A DNA stretch of 64,000 nt from Acidiluteibacter ferrifornacis (GTDB taxonomy: Bacteria; Bacteroidota; Bacteroidia; Flavobacteriales_E; Vicingaceae): the NCBI RefSeq assembly GCF_009909615.1, contig NZ_WWNE01000005.1, forward strand, positions 124,334 to 188,333, written 5' to 3'. Positions 52,451 to 61,290 of the stretch are shown one piece after another. Numbering within the stretch: the first letter of the stretch is position 1; the number at the start of each line of letters is the position of its first letter. A program made the position numbers and the translations under genes. The notes beneath the pieces were generated by a model. The model worked only from the letters and a program-made list of their open reading frames with translations. It was not told the DNA's origin and made no database searches.

Positions 52451-54055
52451 ATGTTGCATCAAACCATTCCTTTTCAGGCTACCGGATATTTTTCACCAAT
52501 AGTCATTGATTATTTGAATCAATCGGAACGATTAAAACCGTTTTATGGAACTTACCCAAGTATTGAAAATTTTAAAGGAATCATTGATGCTAAAAGTAAG
52601 GAACCGATTGATCGTGAGGTTTTAGTAGCCGAGTTAACAGCTCAATATTCAAAATCAAAAATCAAAAAGGCTCCAGAGACATTTGAGAACATTGCTCAAT
52701 TGGGAGAATCCAATACGTTCACGATAACAACGGGTCATCAGTTGTGTTTGTTCACTGGGCCACTGTATTTTGTGTATAAGATTGTCAGTATTATCAATTT
52801 GTGCAAGCAGTTGAAAGCCGCATATCCAGAGCAAAATTTTGTTCCAGTATATTGGATGGCGACTGAAGATCATGATTTTGAAGAGATCAATCACTTTAAC
52901 TTTAAGAATAAGAAATTACAATGGAATTCAGGGCAGACAGGTGCTGTTGGACGGTTTCATTTAGAAGGAATAGAGGAAGTATTTGTTGAGTTTGAGAAGC
53001 TTTTAGGCGATTACAATGAGAATACCACCTTTATTAAAGAATTGTTCAAGAAATCTTATTTTCAACAATCTAATCTAGCGGATGCGACTAGAGTATTGGT
53101 GCACGAATTGTTCAAATCAGAAGGATTAGTGATTATTGACGGAGATAGTGCTGCATTGAAGAAATCGATGATTCCTGCTTTTAAAGAAGAATTGTTGAAG
53201 GAAGTGTCGTCAGACTGTATAGAGCAGACCAATGAAGAATTGGCGAAGCACTATAAAATTCAAGTAAATCCAAGAGACATCAACTTGTTTTACATCGAAA
53301 ATGATATTCGTGAGCGAATTGTAAAAACAAAGGAAGGGTATCAAATCAACGATACAGAATTGACTTTTTCGGAAGCTGAAATGTTGAACTTATTGGAAAC
53401 AAACCCAGAACGGTTTAGCCCAAATGTGGTGTTGAGACCTTTATATCAAGAAACTATATTACCTAATCTAGCCTATATTGGTGGAGGTGGTGAGTTGGCA
53501 TATTGGTTTCAGTTGAAGTCGGTTTTTGAGAACTTTAAGGTTCAATTCCCTGCATTGATTTTAAGGAATTCTGCAGCAGTTTTAGACAATAAGCAAAGTA
53601 AATTATACCAAGAGTTATCCATCAGCTTGACTGAATTATTTACTCCTACAGTAGATTTAGTGAAATTGTTGGTGCAACGAAATGCCAATCACGATTTATC
53701 CATAACTGAAGAAAAAGAGTGGATTGAAAAGGCATATGCTTCTTTAATCGACAAAGCTGCTGATTTGGATGAAACGTATATTCCTCATTTCAAAGCACGA
53801 TTGGCAAAGCACCTGAATGATTTGGACCACAGCAGCAAGAAGTTAATGCGAGCAGAAAAGCGCAAACAAGCTACTTTGGTAGAACGCATTGAGCGTCTGA
53901 AGCAGGATTTATTCCCAAATGGTGGATTGCAAGAGCGAAAAGACAACTTTACATCCATCTATTACCATTATGGTCAAGATTTTTTTAGAGCGCTGTATGC
54001 CAACTTCAGATTACCATCATCAGATTTTTCAGTTTTTATAGACGATCAGAAATAA
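52451..54055 (+). CDS. bshC: Bacillithiol biosynthesis cysteine-adding enzyme BshC
   Basis: 534 residues, the usual length. Catalyses the last step of bacillithiol synthesis, adding cysteine to GlcN-malate. Hallmarks: TITTGHQLCLFTGPLYFVYK (about residues 92-111), FVPVYWMATEDHDFEEI, and YIGGGGELAYWFQLK (about 343-357). Bacillithiol is the major low-molecular-weight thiol in many Bacteroidota. Placed after rimO in the same direction; the reason for the coupling is not evident. Confidence 0.96.
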   Translation: MLHQTIPFQATGYFSPIVIDYLNQSERLKPFYGTYPSIENFKGIIDAKSKEPIDREVLVAELTAQYSKSKIKKAPETFENIAQLGESNTFTITTGHQLCLFTGPLYFVYKIVSIINLCKQLKAAYPEQNFVPVYWMATEDHDFEEINHFNFKNKKLQWNSGQTGAVGRFHLEGIEEVFVEFEKLLGDYNENTTFIKELFKKSYFQQSNLADATRVLVHELFKSEGLVIIDGDSAALKKSMIPAFKEELLKEVSSDCIEQTNEELAKHYKIQVNPRDINLFYIENDIRERIVKTKEGYQINDTELTFSEAEMLNLLETNPERFSPNVVLRPLYQETILPNLAYIGGGGELAYWFQLKSVFENFKVQFPALILRNSAAVLDNKQSKLYQELSISLTELFTPTVDLVKLLVQRNANHDLSITEEKEWIEKAYASLIDKAADLDETYIPHFKARLAKHLNDLDHSSKKLMRAEKRKQATLVERIERLKQDLFPNGGLQERKDNFTSIYYHYGQDFFRALYANFRLPSSDFSVFIDDQK

Positions 54056-54059
54056 AAAA

Positions 54060-54082
54060 ACCGCAACATAAAATGCTGCGGT
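54060..54082. terminator. Bidirectional terminator
   Basis: Near-perfect 10-bp arms ACCGCAaCAT / ATGcTGCGGT with AAA loop, between the convergent bshC and DUF5684 genes; a T-run is present on the minus strand. Confidence 0.75.
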
Positions 54083-54105
54083 CTATCTATTTGTTGATTT
54101 TTTTA

Positions 54106-54516
54106 TTACTTATTTCCAAAATAGTCTCCTGCTTGATTGCTACCAAATGGCATATACTTCGCACTTCCAAATGCCAATATGGGATAAAAAATATAAGGAA
54201 ATAACAGTAATCCAAAGGTGTATAATTCATCTTTTCCAAATCGTTTAGCCAATAAGTTGGTCGACCATATGGCAATGATGACATTAGCAACAGGGATAAA
54301 TAATAAGATAAGCCACCACGAAGGCTTGCCTATGATTTTAAGTAAAATGTAAAAATTGAAGATGGGAATAATACTCGCCCAACCCGGTTGTCCAGCTTTG
54401 GTGAAAAGCTTCCAATGTGCGATTACCATTATAAGCCAAATGATCGAACTGATTAAAAAAAATGAAAAGATAAATGCCATTCCAAGGCCTGAGACAACTG
54501 CTTCCAATGGATCCAT
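54106..54516 (-). CDS. DUF5684-like small membrane protein
   Basis: 136 residues from ATG 54516 (MDPLEAVVSGLGM); an earlier in-frame start at 54585 adds a poor N-terminus. Three or four transmembrane helices, with GWASIIPIFNFYILLKIIGKP (residues about 48-67) and WLILLFIPVANVI resembling DUF5684. Unknown function. It lies between bshC and a dienelactone hydrolase with strong terminators on both sides, so it is probably a single-gene unit. Confidence 0.75.
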   Translation of the reverse strand: MDPLEAVVSGLGMAFIFSFFLISSIIWLIMVIAHWKLFTKAGQPGWASIIPIFNFYILLKIIGKPSWWLILLFIPVANVIIAIWSTNLLAKRFGKDELYTFGLLLFPYIFYPILAFGSAKYMPFGSNQAGDYFGNK

Positions 54517-54591
54517 AGTGGTTAATTTATAGTTAATAATCTCAAATATAGTGCATAATACTTGTTGTCTAATTAAAATGAACAAAAAAAA

Positions 54592-54614
54592 ACCGCAGCA
54601 TATTCCGCGGCGGT
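54592..54614 (-). terminator. Terminator of the dienelactone hydrolase gene
   Basis: Stem ACCGC / GCGGT extended by partial pairing, with a U-run (TTTTTTTTT) on the minus strand, about 25 bp after the stop. Confidence 0.7.
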
Positions 54615-54640
54615 CAATTTTTCTTAAAACTTCTATTGCA

Positions 54641-55495
54641 TTACAGCGGATAGTTCTTCTCCAAGAAGGCCTTCATGTCTTCCCAAGATTTTTTATCGGC
54701 AGCTTCGTTGTAGGCTATCGGAATACCAAATTTCTTACCTACTTCGGTTGAGTTTTCATTTGTGAAAGCGTGTGTAGCATTCTCGTAATTGATAAAATCA
54801 TAATTTGCTGAAACGCTATCCATCCCAGCTTTAAATTTGCTCACATCTGCGTCAGAAACGAATTGATCGGATAATCCATGACAAACCAGAACGTCCGTTT
54901 CTTTCATTTCTTCTGTTGCATTAAAACCTGCTAAACCTCCGTGGAAAGAAACTACAGCATCTAAAGGAACTCCTAAGTTGGCCGCATTTAAAGAAACTGT
55001 ACCACCGAAACAATAACCAATCGCAGCCATGCGATCAGGATTTACATTTTCCAAAGAAGCAAACTTCTCGTATCCTGCCATCATTCGAGCTTTCAATAAT
55101 TCAGGATTGCCGTAAATTTTACCAGATTGTTCAGATGCATCAGTAGGACTTTCAACCGTCAATCCATTTCCATACATATCCACTGTAAAAGCGGCGTAAC
55201 CCATTTCAGCTAACATTTTAGCACGTTTTTGTGGATATTCATTATTTCCCCACCATTCATGAACCACCATGATTCCCGGCTTCATTTCAGTAGAATTTTC
55301 GTCATAATAGTAATAACCTATTAGTGTGTCATTTCCTGATAGGTACTCCATTCTTTCCTGTACAATGTTAGGAGCCTTTTCTAAAACAATAGTGGAATCT
55401 GTCGATTCCTTAGAAGCTGTGTCATCAGTTTTTGGCTGTCCACAACCTACAATTATTAATGAGGAGAGTAAGGCAATAGTTATTCTTTTTTTCAT
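54641..55495 (-). CDS. Dienelactone hydrolase family lipoprotein
   Basis: 284 residues. Lipoprotein signal with IIVGCGQ (Cys18). The alpha/beta hydrolase fold shows VHEWWGNNEY, the nucleophile in IGYCFGG (Cys), aspartate near HGLSDQFV, and histidine in NATHAFTN. The cysteine nucleophile within GYCFGG is typical of dienelactone hydrolases. It should be anchored to a membrane. The physiological substrate is not known. It is divergent from the padR operon, with a repeat-free 170-bp spacer. Confidence 0.88.
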   Translation of the reverse strand: MKKRITIALLSSLIIVGCGQPKTDDTASKESTDSTIVLEKAPNIVQERMEYLSGNDTLIGYYYYDENSTEMKPGIMVVHEWWGNNEYPQKRAKMLAEMGYAAFTVDMYGNGLTVESPTDASEQSGKIYGNPELLKARMMAGYEKFASLENVNPDRMAAIGYCFGGTVSLNAANLGVPLDAVVSFHGGLAGFNATEEMKETDVLVCHGLSDQFVSDADVSKFKAGMDSVSANYDFINYENATHAFTNENSTEVGKKFGIPIAYNEAADKKSWEDMKAFLEKNYPL

Positions 55496-55667
55496 TTGTT
55501 TATTTTTTATAAAGGTATTGATTGTGGGTGTAACAATTCAAATTACTTCCTGTTTCTAAATTATTTTCTTTTTTATTTGAAAATAATTTTAAAATTAATG
55601 AGCTGTAATTAAGTACTTTAAATACTAAATACTCTAATGCATAAGAAAATTAGGTATTAAATTGTTG

Positions 55668-55690
55668 TATACATAAGATTGTTATGTATA
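55668..55690. promoter_or_regulatory. Predicted PadR operator
   Basis: Perfect 9-bp inverted repeat TATACATAA (55668-55676) and TTATGTATA (55682-55690) with a 5-nt spacer. It lies between a TTG (55665-55667) and the -7 box TATATTTG, and overlaps the latter, so a bound repressor would block the promoter. Confidence 0.65.
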
Positions 55691-55694
55691 TTTG
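55687..55694 (+). promoter_or_regulatory. padR -7 box (TATATTTG) with TTG-N19 spacing
   Basis: TTG at 55665-55667, 19 nt spacer, TATATTTG, then CTCC and ATG (55699). This is the best-matching Bacteroidota promoter in the window. Confidence 0.65.
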
Positions 55695-55698
55695 CTCC

Positions 55699-56043
55699 AT
55701 GTATTCATCAGAACTAATTAAAGGAACTTTAAAAACCATCGTGTTGAACTTGCTAAAAGAGCAAGGGAGAATGTACGGTTATGAAATTACCCAAAGGGTA
55801 AAAGATTTAACAAACGGCAAAATTCAAATTACGGAAGGGGCGCTGTATCCTACTTTGCACTCATTGGAGAAATCAGGTGAGCTGGAAACAGAAAAGGAGT
55901 ATTTGGGAAAGCGAGTGCGGAAGTACTACACACTCACTGAGCAAGGCCAAACTACTGCAAGCCAAAAAGTAAATGAATTGACCGAATTCATGCAAACCAT
56001 GAAGTTTTTGTTAGATCTAGACCCCCAATTAGGAAATGCGTAA
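55699..56043 (+). CDS. PadR family transcriptional regulator
   Basis: 114 residues from ATG 55699 (MYSSELIKGTLKTIVLN); the ATG at 55684 is inside the -7 box and is rejected. Winged-helix PadR domain: LLKEQGRMYGYEITQRV (about 14-30), GALYPTLHSLEKSGELE (about 44-60), and RKYYTLTEQG. A 9-bp inverted repeat overlaps its promoter, so autorepression is likely. It overlaps the GldL-like membrane protein gene by 8 bp and is followed by a serine hydrolase. Confidence 0.93.
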   Translation: MYSSELIKGTLKTIVLNLLKEQGRMYGYEITQRVKDLTNGKIQITEGALYPTLHSLEKSGELETEKEYLGKRVRKYYTLTEQGQTTASQKVNELTEFMQTMKFLLDLDPQLGNA

Positions 56044-57154
56044 CGTCACCGATGAAGAAGTTATTTTCATTGATCATGATTTAGCAGCACGTGGAATAGT
56101 CTTGGAGGAGCTACGAGACAATTTGATCGATCACATTTGCTGTATCATTGAGCATGAAAGTACCATGGAAGAGGACTTTTACAAGTGCTATGAACGCGTA
56201 TTGCCTCAATTTTTCAAGGAAGAATTGCAGGAAATACAAACAGAGACAGACAATTTACTTCAATTTAAAAACTTTTATACCATGAAAAAAATCATGAATA
56301 TTTCAGGAATAAGTACCGTGTTTCTTATTCTTGTTGGCGCCATTCTGAAGTCGCTACATTTACCAGGAGCGGCGGTTACATTTCTTTTAGGAGGATTTAC
56401 TTTCGCGTTTATGTTTCTTCCTATTTTAATCATTATTAAGCTAAAAGACGATGAGTCCACTACAGATAAAGTAGTTTTTAGTTTTGGATTGTTATTGGCA
56501 ATGGCAATAGCTGTGGGGGTAATCTTCAAAATTATGCATTGGCCTTATGCCAATATGTTGATGTATTCTGGAACTATCATTTTTACCGCACTTTATGTTC
56601 CACTTTATTTCTTTACGCGTATCAGACGGCCTGAAATAAAGTTCAATACGATTGTTAATTCTGTATTGATGATTGCATTCGGAGGTATTATGTATTCTCT
56701 ATTTGACTTAAGTTATAGTAAAAAATATGCCGATCAGATGCAAGAGAACCATTATTACTTGCACGATAATGCAATGTTGTTGTTCGAGACAAATCAGAGT
56801 CTGTATGCTGCTATTCCCGCATCCGAGCAAGCTAATCAATTAAAATCAATCACGTCAGAGGTAAATACTAATTTGGAGAAAATGGTGGGAACTCTAGTTA
56901 AAAATAAGAGTACTAGTGGACTAAATTCTTCTGTTCCGGAGCTGATGACAGCATTGAATCAATACAATTCTTTTGTTGGTACTTTAAATAACGCTAGTCT
57001 TAAGTCTATAGATGATAGTGGATTAAAGGTGATTGAAAGAATTAATACAGAGCTAGCTATGAATATTTTGGCAAGAGTTCAGCAGCAATTGGCTGTCAAT
57101 GAGAGTGTGTTTTTAGGAAATCAAGTAATTGATAAGCAATTAGTTGCAAATTGA
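56036..57154 (+). CDS. PadR-associated membrane protein with GldL-like motifs
   Basis: 372 residues. A cytoplasmic N-terminus (about 1-80) with LRDNLIDHICCIIEHE and FYKCYERVLPQF, resembling HAAS-type domains found next to PadR genes. Then five or so transmembrane helices (about 90-235), two of which carry LKSLHLPGA (about 103) and FKIMHWPYA (about 163), motifs that resemble the FKIMHWPGA signature of gliding-motility GldL. The final about 140 residues form helices that may sit outside the membrane. It overlaps padR by 8 bp, so the two act together, probably in membrane-stress control. This is inference. Confidence 0.72.
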   Translation: MRNVTDEEVIFIDHDLAARGIVLEELRDNLIDHICCIIEHESTMEEDFYKCYERVLPQFFKEELQEIQTETDNLLQFKNFYTMKKIMNISGISTVFLILVGAILKSLHLPGAAVTFLLGGFTFAFMFLPILIIIKLKDDESTTDKVVFSFGLLLAMAIAVGVIFKIMHWPYANMLMYSGTIIFTALYVPLYFFTRIRRPEIKFNTIVNSVLMIAFGGIMYSLFDLSYSKKYADQMQENHYYLHDNAMLLFETNQSLYAAIPASEQANQLKSITSEVNTNLEKMVGTLVKNKSTSGLNSSVPELMTALNQYNSFVGTLNNASLKSIDDSGLKVIERINTELAMNILARVQQQLAVNESVFLGNQVIDKQLVAN

Positions 57155-57159
57155 TAATT

Positions 57160-58815
57160 ATGAGAAGAAATATTGTTGTAATTATCGCAGCTTTTTGGCC
57201 ACTTCTAATGGTATCACAAAATACTATAGAACTCAAGATTGACTCGATTTTTAACACTCTCTGCAAAGTGGAAAGTTCTCCAGGTTTTAGTGTCTGTGTT
57301 ATCAAAGACGGTAAGCCTATATTGAATAGGGGGTATGGATTGTCGAGTTTGGAATATGGAATTAAGAATACAGACTCTTCTGTTTTTGATGTAGCATCTA
57401 TGGCTAAGCAATTTACTGCAGCTTGTATCTGGGTTTTAGTCAATAAAGGGGATTTGTCTTTGGAGGATGATATTCGAAAATATCTTCCTGAATTGCCCGA
57501 TTGGGGAGATACAATAAGGATAAGGCATATGCTTAATCATACCAGTGGTCTTAGAAACTACGCCACTATACTTGAGTTATCAGGATTCAATTATGAGGAA
57601 CACTTTTTTGATAACCAATCTATTTTGGAACTCATGAGAAGACAAAATGGGTTGAACAACGAACCGGGAAAGAAGATGCTGTATGGGAATACACCGTATA
57701 ATTTGTTGACAATTATCGTAGAACGAATAAGTGGAATGAGTTTTAAGAGTTTTGCGGATCAAAACCTGTTTATTCCGCTTGGGATGAAAAATACAACATA
57801 TAGAGTGGACAACAACAGTATTGTGAAAAATAGAGCTGAAGGATATGTTTTATCAGAGGAATCGGTTTATAAAAAGTATCCTAGAATTGAGTCATGTTAT
57901 GGCGCAGGAAGCCTATGGTCTACAGTTGACGATTTAGCCAAATGGGCTCAATTACTTCTGTATCCTGACCAAAATTATCAAAGTTTAGCAGATTTTTTAC
58001 TCACAACCGTTGATTCAACCAATGCAAGTGCCGTTTCAACATATGCTAGAGGACTTAACCTGGATGATTATAAAGGGTATCAAACCATTCATCATAGCGG
58101 AATGACTCGGGGATATCGTTCAAATATGATCACTATTCCTGAAATTGAGCTAGCTGTTATTATTTTGGCAAATTTTGAGGCTGTTAACCCTGTAGAAATC
58201 ACCTATCAAATTGTTGATTTTTTTGTTCCAAACGTTGAGGAAGAATTAGTAATAACAGAAAAGTACATCCATTCATTATCAGAGTTGCCAAAATATGAAG
58301 GAGGCTTTCAAGAGTTAAACAGTTGTTTAAAAATGGAAATTGTTTTGAAAAACGATACTTTGTTTGCTAAAAGCAGCCTTGGTAGGAATGCCGTCCCGTT
58401 AAAATCAAAAAGTGCTAATTCTTTTTGTCGTATGGATGATGAAAGTGTTGATTATGTTTTTGACCAATTGAATGAAAGTGATTTGTTGATCTATTTTGGC
58501 GGAACTCCATTTTACTTTAAACGTGCGACTTGGGCCAAGCTTTCCGAAATAAATTTGGATAATTACTTAGGAGAGTATTACTCAAAAGAACTAGATGTAA
58601 CCTACACTATCTATAAAAATGGAGATGAATTATTTTTAGCTTATCCAAGGAATCCCAAAATTAAGCTTATTGCAGGACAGAAAGATGAATTTGGCAATGG
58701 TTATAGGACCAATTATTCGTTTTATAGAAATGAAAATGAATTGATTGAAGGGTTTAAGGTAGCCTCGGAAGGTATAGTTAAAGACATTGATTTTAAACTT
58801 AAAGTAGGAAATTAA
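57160..58815 (+). CDS. Serine hydrolase, beta-lactamase/PBP-like
   Basis: 551 residues from ATG 57160 (MRRNIVVIIAAF), a signal peptide ending near AFWPLLMVSQ. Class C beta-lactamase-like fold with SMAK (about 86, catalytic Ser and Lys), YGN (about 171) and HHSG (about 312). The C-terminal 170 residues are beta-rich, like DUF3471-type tails. It could be a DD-peptidase, esterase or D-aminopeptidase; the sequence does not distinguish them. It follows the GldL-like gene by 5 bp, in the padR operon, and ends in a strong terminator. Confidence 0.9.
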   Translation: MRRNIVVIIAAFWPLLMVSQNTIELKIDSIFNTLCKVESSPGFSVCVIKDGKPILNRGYGLSSLEYGIKNTDSSVFDVASMAKQFTAACIWVLVNKGDLSLEDDIRKYLPELPDWGDTIRIRHMLNHTSGLRNYATILELSGFNYEEHFFDNQSILELMRRQNGLNNEPGKKMLYGNTPYNLLTIIVERISGMSFKSFADQNLFIPLGMKNTTYRVDNNSIVKNRAEGYVLSEESVYKKYPRIESCYGAGSLWSTVDDLAKWAQLLLYPDQNYQSLADFLLTTVDSTNASAVSTYARGLNLDDYKGYQTIHHSGMTRGYRSNMITIPEIELAVIILANFEAVNPVEITYQIVDFFVPNVEEELVITEKYIHSLSELPKYEGGFQELNSCLKMEIVLKNDTLFAKSSLGRNAVPLKSKSANSFCRMDDESVDYVFDQLNESDLLIYFGGTPFYFKRATWAKLSEINLDNYLGEYYSKELDVTYTIYKNGDELFLAYPRNPKIKLIAGQKDEFGNGYRTNYSFYRNENELIEGFKVASEGIVKDIDFKLKVGN

Positions 58816-58892
58816 TTCCTGCTTTATTCCCAAAGTCCAATGGGGAATTAATGGACTTAAATGCCTTTTGAGCATATTTTGTTAAACAATTG

Positions 58893-58925
58893 AAAGCTTC
58901 CAAGGAGTGTGTCCTTGGAAGCTTT
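58893..58925. terminator. Bidirectional terminator
   Basis: Perfect 14-bp arms around AAAGCTTCCAAGGA with a 5-nt loop, between the convergent serine hydrolase and miaE genes. Confidence 0.88.
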
Positions 58926-58928
58926 TGT

Positions 58929-59510
58929 TTATCCATGTATGGTTTCTGATTTACCGTATCGCTGAATCACTTCTGCTTCAAATTCTACCAACTCCTTCCA
59001 TCGTCTATCTACATCAATGTCTTTTCCGTATTTTCTAGCGAAAGTGATGAAAGTGGTATAGTGACCGGCTTCACTAATCATTAGTTCTCGATAAAATTTC
59101 GCTAATTCTTGGTCGCTAATGGTTTCCGATAATAGCCGAAAGCGTTCACAACTTCTTGCTTCTATCATCGCCGAAAATAACAATCGATCAACTAATGCCT
59201 GTTGTCGGCTACCACCTTTGTTCATAAACTTATACAATTCATTGACATAGCTGTCTTTGCGCTCTCTACCTAAAGTGTATCCTCGCTTTTTGATGATTTC
59301 ATGAACCATTTGAAAGTGCTCCAATTCTTCTTGCGCCAAGGCTAATAAGTCGGTTACCAATTCTTCGTGTTCCGAATTGTTGGTGATGATCGTGATTGCA
59401 TTGGTCGCTGCTTTTTGTTCGCACCAAGCATGATCTGTTAAAATCTCTTCAATGTTTGATTCTACTACATTAACCCATCTTGGATCAGTCACTAATTTCA
59501 GGTGAAGCAT
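58929..59510 (-). CDS. miaE: tRNA hydroxylase MiaE
   Basis: 193 residues from ATG 59510 (MLHLKLVTDPRWVNVVESN); the extension to 59528 includes no conserved residues and overlaps the -7 box. Non-haem di-iron enzyme that hydroxylates the ms2i6A37 base of tRNAs. Conserved segments: ILTDHAWCEQKAATNAI (about 22-38), the di-iron ligands in QEELEHFQMVHE and EARSCERFRLLSE, and SEAGHYTTF. MiaE-type enzymes are found in proteobacteria and many Bacteroidota. Confidence 0.93.
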   Translation of the reverse strand: MLHLKLVTDPRWVNVVESNIEEILTDHAWCEQKAATNAITIITNNSEHEELVTDLLALAQEELEHFQMVHEIIKKRGYTLGRERKDSYVNELYKFMNKGGSRQQALVDRLLFSAMIEARSCERFRLLSETISDQELAKFYRELMISEAGHYTTFITFARKYGKDIDVDRRWKELVEFEAEVIQRYGKSETIHG

Positions 59511-59525
59511 GTGTGGTTTTTTTTG

Positions 59526-59533
59526 CAAAAATA
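59526..59533 (-). promoter_or_regulatory. miaE -7 box (TATTTTTG)
   Basis: Exact TAnnTTTG on the minus strand, 15 nt before the ATG at 59510. Confidence 0.5.
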
Positions 59534-59716
59534 AGGATAAAAGCTAATTGTTAATTATCGATTGTTATTGAGTCTGGAGTATGACTAACTTGAATCAATA
59601 GTTTGAAAATTTATCTGCAGCAAAGCGGGGGCAGCGCCCTGAAATCTTCGTAGAAAATAGAGTTTTAGTCCGAACAAGGGCCGTAGTCCTGATATTAATT
59701 TTTTTAACTACAAAAA

Positions 59717-59748
59717 AACATCCTGTCTATTGGAATAAACAGGATGTT
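59717..59748 (-). terminator. msrA terminator
   Basis: 10-bp perfect stem AACATCCTGT / ACAGGATGTT with a 12-nt loop and a run of seven T on the minus strand, 32 bp after the stop. Confidence 0.85.
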
Positions 59749-59780
59749 GAGTTTCTTTTGTTCTATTGGTGTGATCAAAA

Positions 59781-60308
59781 TCAACCTTTCAAATGAGTAC
59801 TGTACAGCTTTCTGAACTTACTCAGTTTTGGATTAATCACTGCTTGGCAATATCCCGCATCACTGTTATTTTTATAATAATCTTGGTGTTCAGGCTCAGC
59901 CCAATAGAAGGGTGCAGATGCGGCCAATTCTGTTACTATTTTAGCATCGTAAACGGTTTGCACTTCCGCAATTGCTTCTTCTGCTATTTGCTTCTCAGCT
60001 TCGTCAGCATAAAAAATAATACTTCTATATTGTGTTCCTATATCTGCTCCTTGACGGTCTTTCGTAGTAGGGTCATGCGTGGTTAGGTGAATAATCAACA
60101 GGTTTTTTAAACTGATTATTTCATCATCATAATGCACTTCAACTACTTCGGCATGACCTGTTCTGCCAGTACATACTTCTCGATAAGCTGGGTTTTTGAT
60201 AGCCCCCCCACTGTAACCGCTGTTTACTGCTGATACGCCTTTCAATTCTGAAAATATGGCTTCTGTGCACCAAAAGCATCCTCCTCCAATTATAACCTTT
60301 TTTGTCAT
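59781..60308 (-). CDS. msrA: Peptide methionine sulfoxide reductase MsrA
   Basis: 175 residues from ATG 60308 (MTKKVIIGGGCFWCTEAIF). Reduces methionine-S-sulfoxide. The catalytic cysteine is in GGCFWC (about 10-14), with a GYSGG turn (about 32) and HAEVVEV (about 52). The resolving cysteine is probably in AGYCQAVI near the C-terminus. The gene follows msrB by 1 bp, so both enzymes are made together; no signal peptide, so it is cytoplasmic. The start at 60332 is less likely because it would overlap msrB. Confidence 0.96.
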   Translation of the reverse strand: MTKKVIIGGGCFWCTEAIFSELKGVSAVNSGYSGGAIKNPAYREVCTGRTGHAEVVEVHYDDEIISLKNLLIIHLTTHDPTTKDRQGADIGTQYRSIIFYADEAEKQIAEEAIAEVQTVYDAKIVTELAASAPFYWAEPEHQDYYKNNSDAGYCQAVINPKLSKFRKLYSTHLKG

Positions 60309-60309
60309 T

Positions 60310-60768
60310 TTAAATCTTCTCTTTCTGTTCAACTTTCTTTAATGATAGTGCATTCATGCAAAATCTGAGACCACTAGGAGCAGGCCCATCCGGAAATACG
60401 TGTCCGAGGTGAGCATCGCACACATTACAAGTGGTTTCAACTCGAATCATGCCGTGGCTCGTATCTTTAATGTGAGCAATGTGATTGTCTTTAATGGGCT
60501 GAGTAAATGATGGCCAACCAGTTCCACTTTCAAACTTTTCTTTGGCATCAAAGAGTAAGGTTCCACAACATTTACAGGCATAAACTCCTGGTTCAAAAAG
60601 ACTACACAAGTCAGAGCTATTGGCCCTTTCCGTTCCTTTTAGCCGAGTAACATAGTATTCTTCATCTGTCAATAAGGCTTTCCATTCTTCTGGTGCTTTC
60701 TCAACTCGTTTTGGTGGAGTTAAGTTGCCATTATTCGCATAGTTGATTACATCTTTCCAAGTCATCAT
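60310..60768 (-). CDS. msrB: Peptide methionine sulfoxide reductase MsrB
   Basis: 152 residues. Reduces methionine-R-sulfoxide. Zinc-binding CKCC (about 77-80) and CNVC (about 126-129), the GTGWPSF motif (about 94-100), and the catalytic cysteine in RFCMNALSL (about 146). Two in-frame starts (60768 and 60765) are equally possible. It is directly upstream of msrA and is not fused to it. No signal peptide, so cytoplasmic like MsrA. Confidence 0.95.
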   Translation of the reverse strand: MMTWKDVINYANNGNLTPPKRVEKAPEEWKALLTDEEYYVTRLKGTERANSSDLCSLFEPGVYACKCCGTLLFDAKEKFESGTGWPSFTQPIKDNHIAHIKDTSHGMIRVETTCNVCDAHLGHVFPDGPAPSGLRFCMNALSLKKVEQKEKI

Positions 60769-60895
60769 ATCTTTCTATTTCCTTCGGGATTATTATCAGT
60801 TTTGATCCAAAGTTACTTTCTTCTGTAACAATACTCGCTCGAATTGGTTTATTCATTGCTGATTAATTGGAGCTGTGGAAATATTGGATGTGCTA

Positions 60896-61216
60896 TTAGT
60901 TTGCGCTGTATTTATTGATTTTTTCTTGCAGAACCGATTGGGGTTGATTGCCTTGTAGTTGGTCTATCACTTTGCCGTTTTTGATAAAGAATAGAGCCGG
61001 AATACTTCTTACTCCAAATTGTTGAGCCAATTCAGGCTGTTGATCTACATTCACTTTGTGAATTTCGAAAATAGCTTCATTTTTAGCAGCTAGTTCTGCA
61101 ACTACTGGAAGTAAAGCCTGACATGGGCCACACCATTCTGCGTAAAAGTCTAATAAAATTGGTTTGTCTTGGGATAATAAGGTGTTATATTCTTTAACGT
61201 TATTGATTTCTTTCAT
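60896..61216 (-). CDS. Thioredoxin
   Basis: 106 residues from ATG 61216 (MKEINNVKEYNTLL), thioredoxin length. The active site is AEWCGPC (about 26-32), with the cis-proline region VRSIPALFF (about 70). Reduces disulfides, for example regenerating the neighbouring Msr enzymes and the AhpD-like protein. Upstream is the carboxymuconolactone decarboxylase-like gene, 74 bp away on the same strand, and msrB is 127 bp downstream. Confidence 0.94.
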   Translation of the reverse strand: MKEINNVKEYNTLLSQDKPILLDFYAEWCGPCQALLPVVAELAAKNEAIFEIHKVNVDQQPELAQQFGVRSIPALFFIKNGKVIDQLQGNQPQSVLQEKINKYSAN

Positions 61217-61290
61217 CTTTCTGGAATTTAATTTTTTGTAAAGAAATAGGGAGAGATTGCCCATTTACAAATGCTCTCCCCATTATGGCT

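Noticed and set aside
55684-55699. ATG at 55684 as padR start
   Set aside because: It lies inside the operator and just ahead of the -7 box; the ATG at 55699 is 4 nt after the box.
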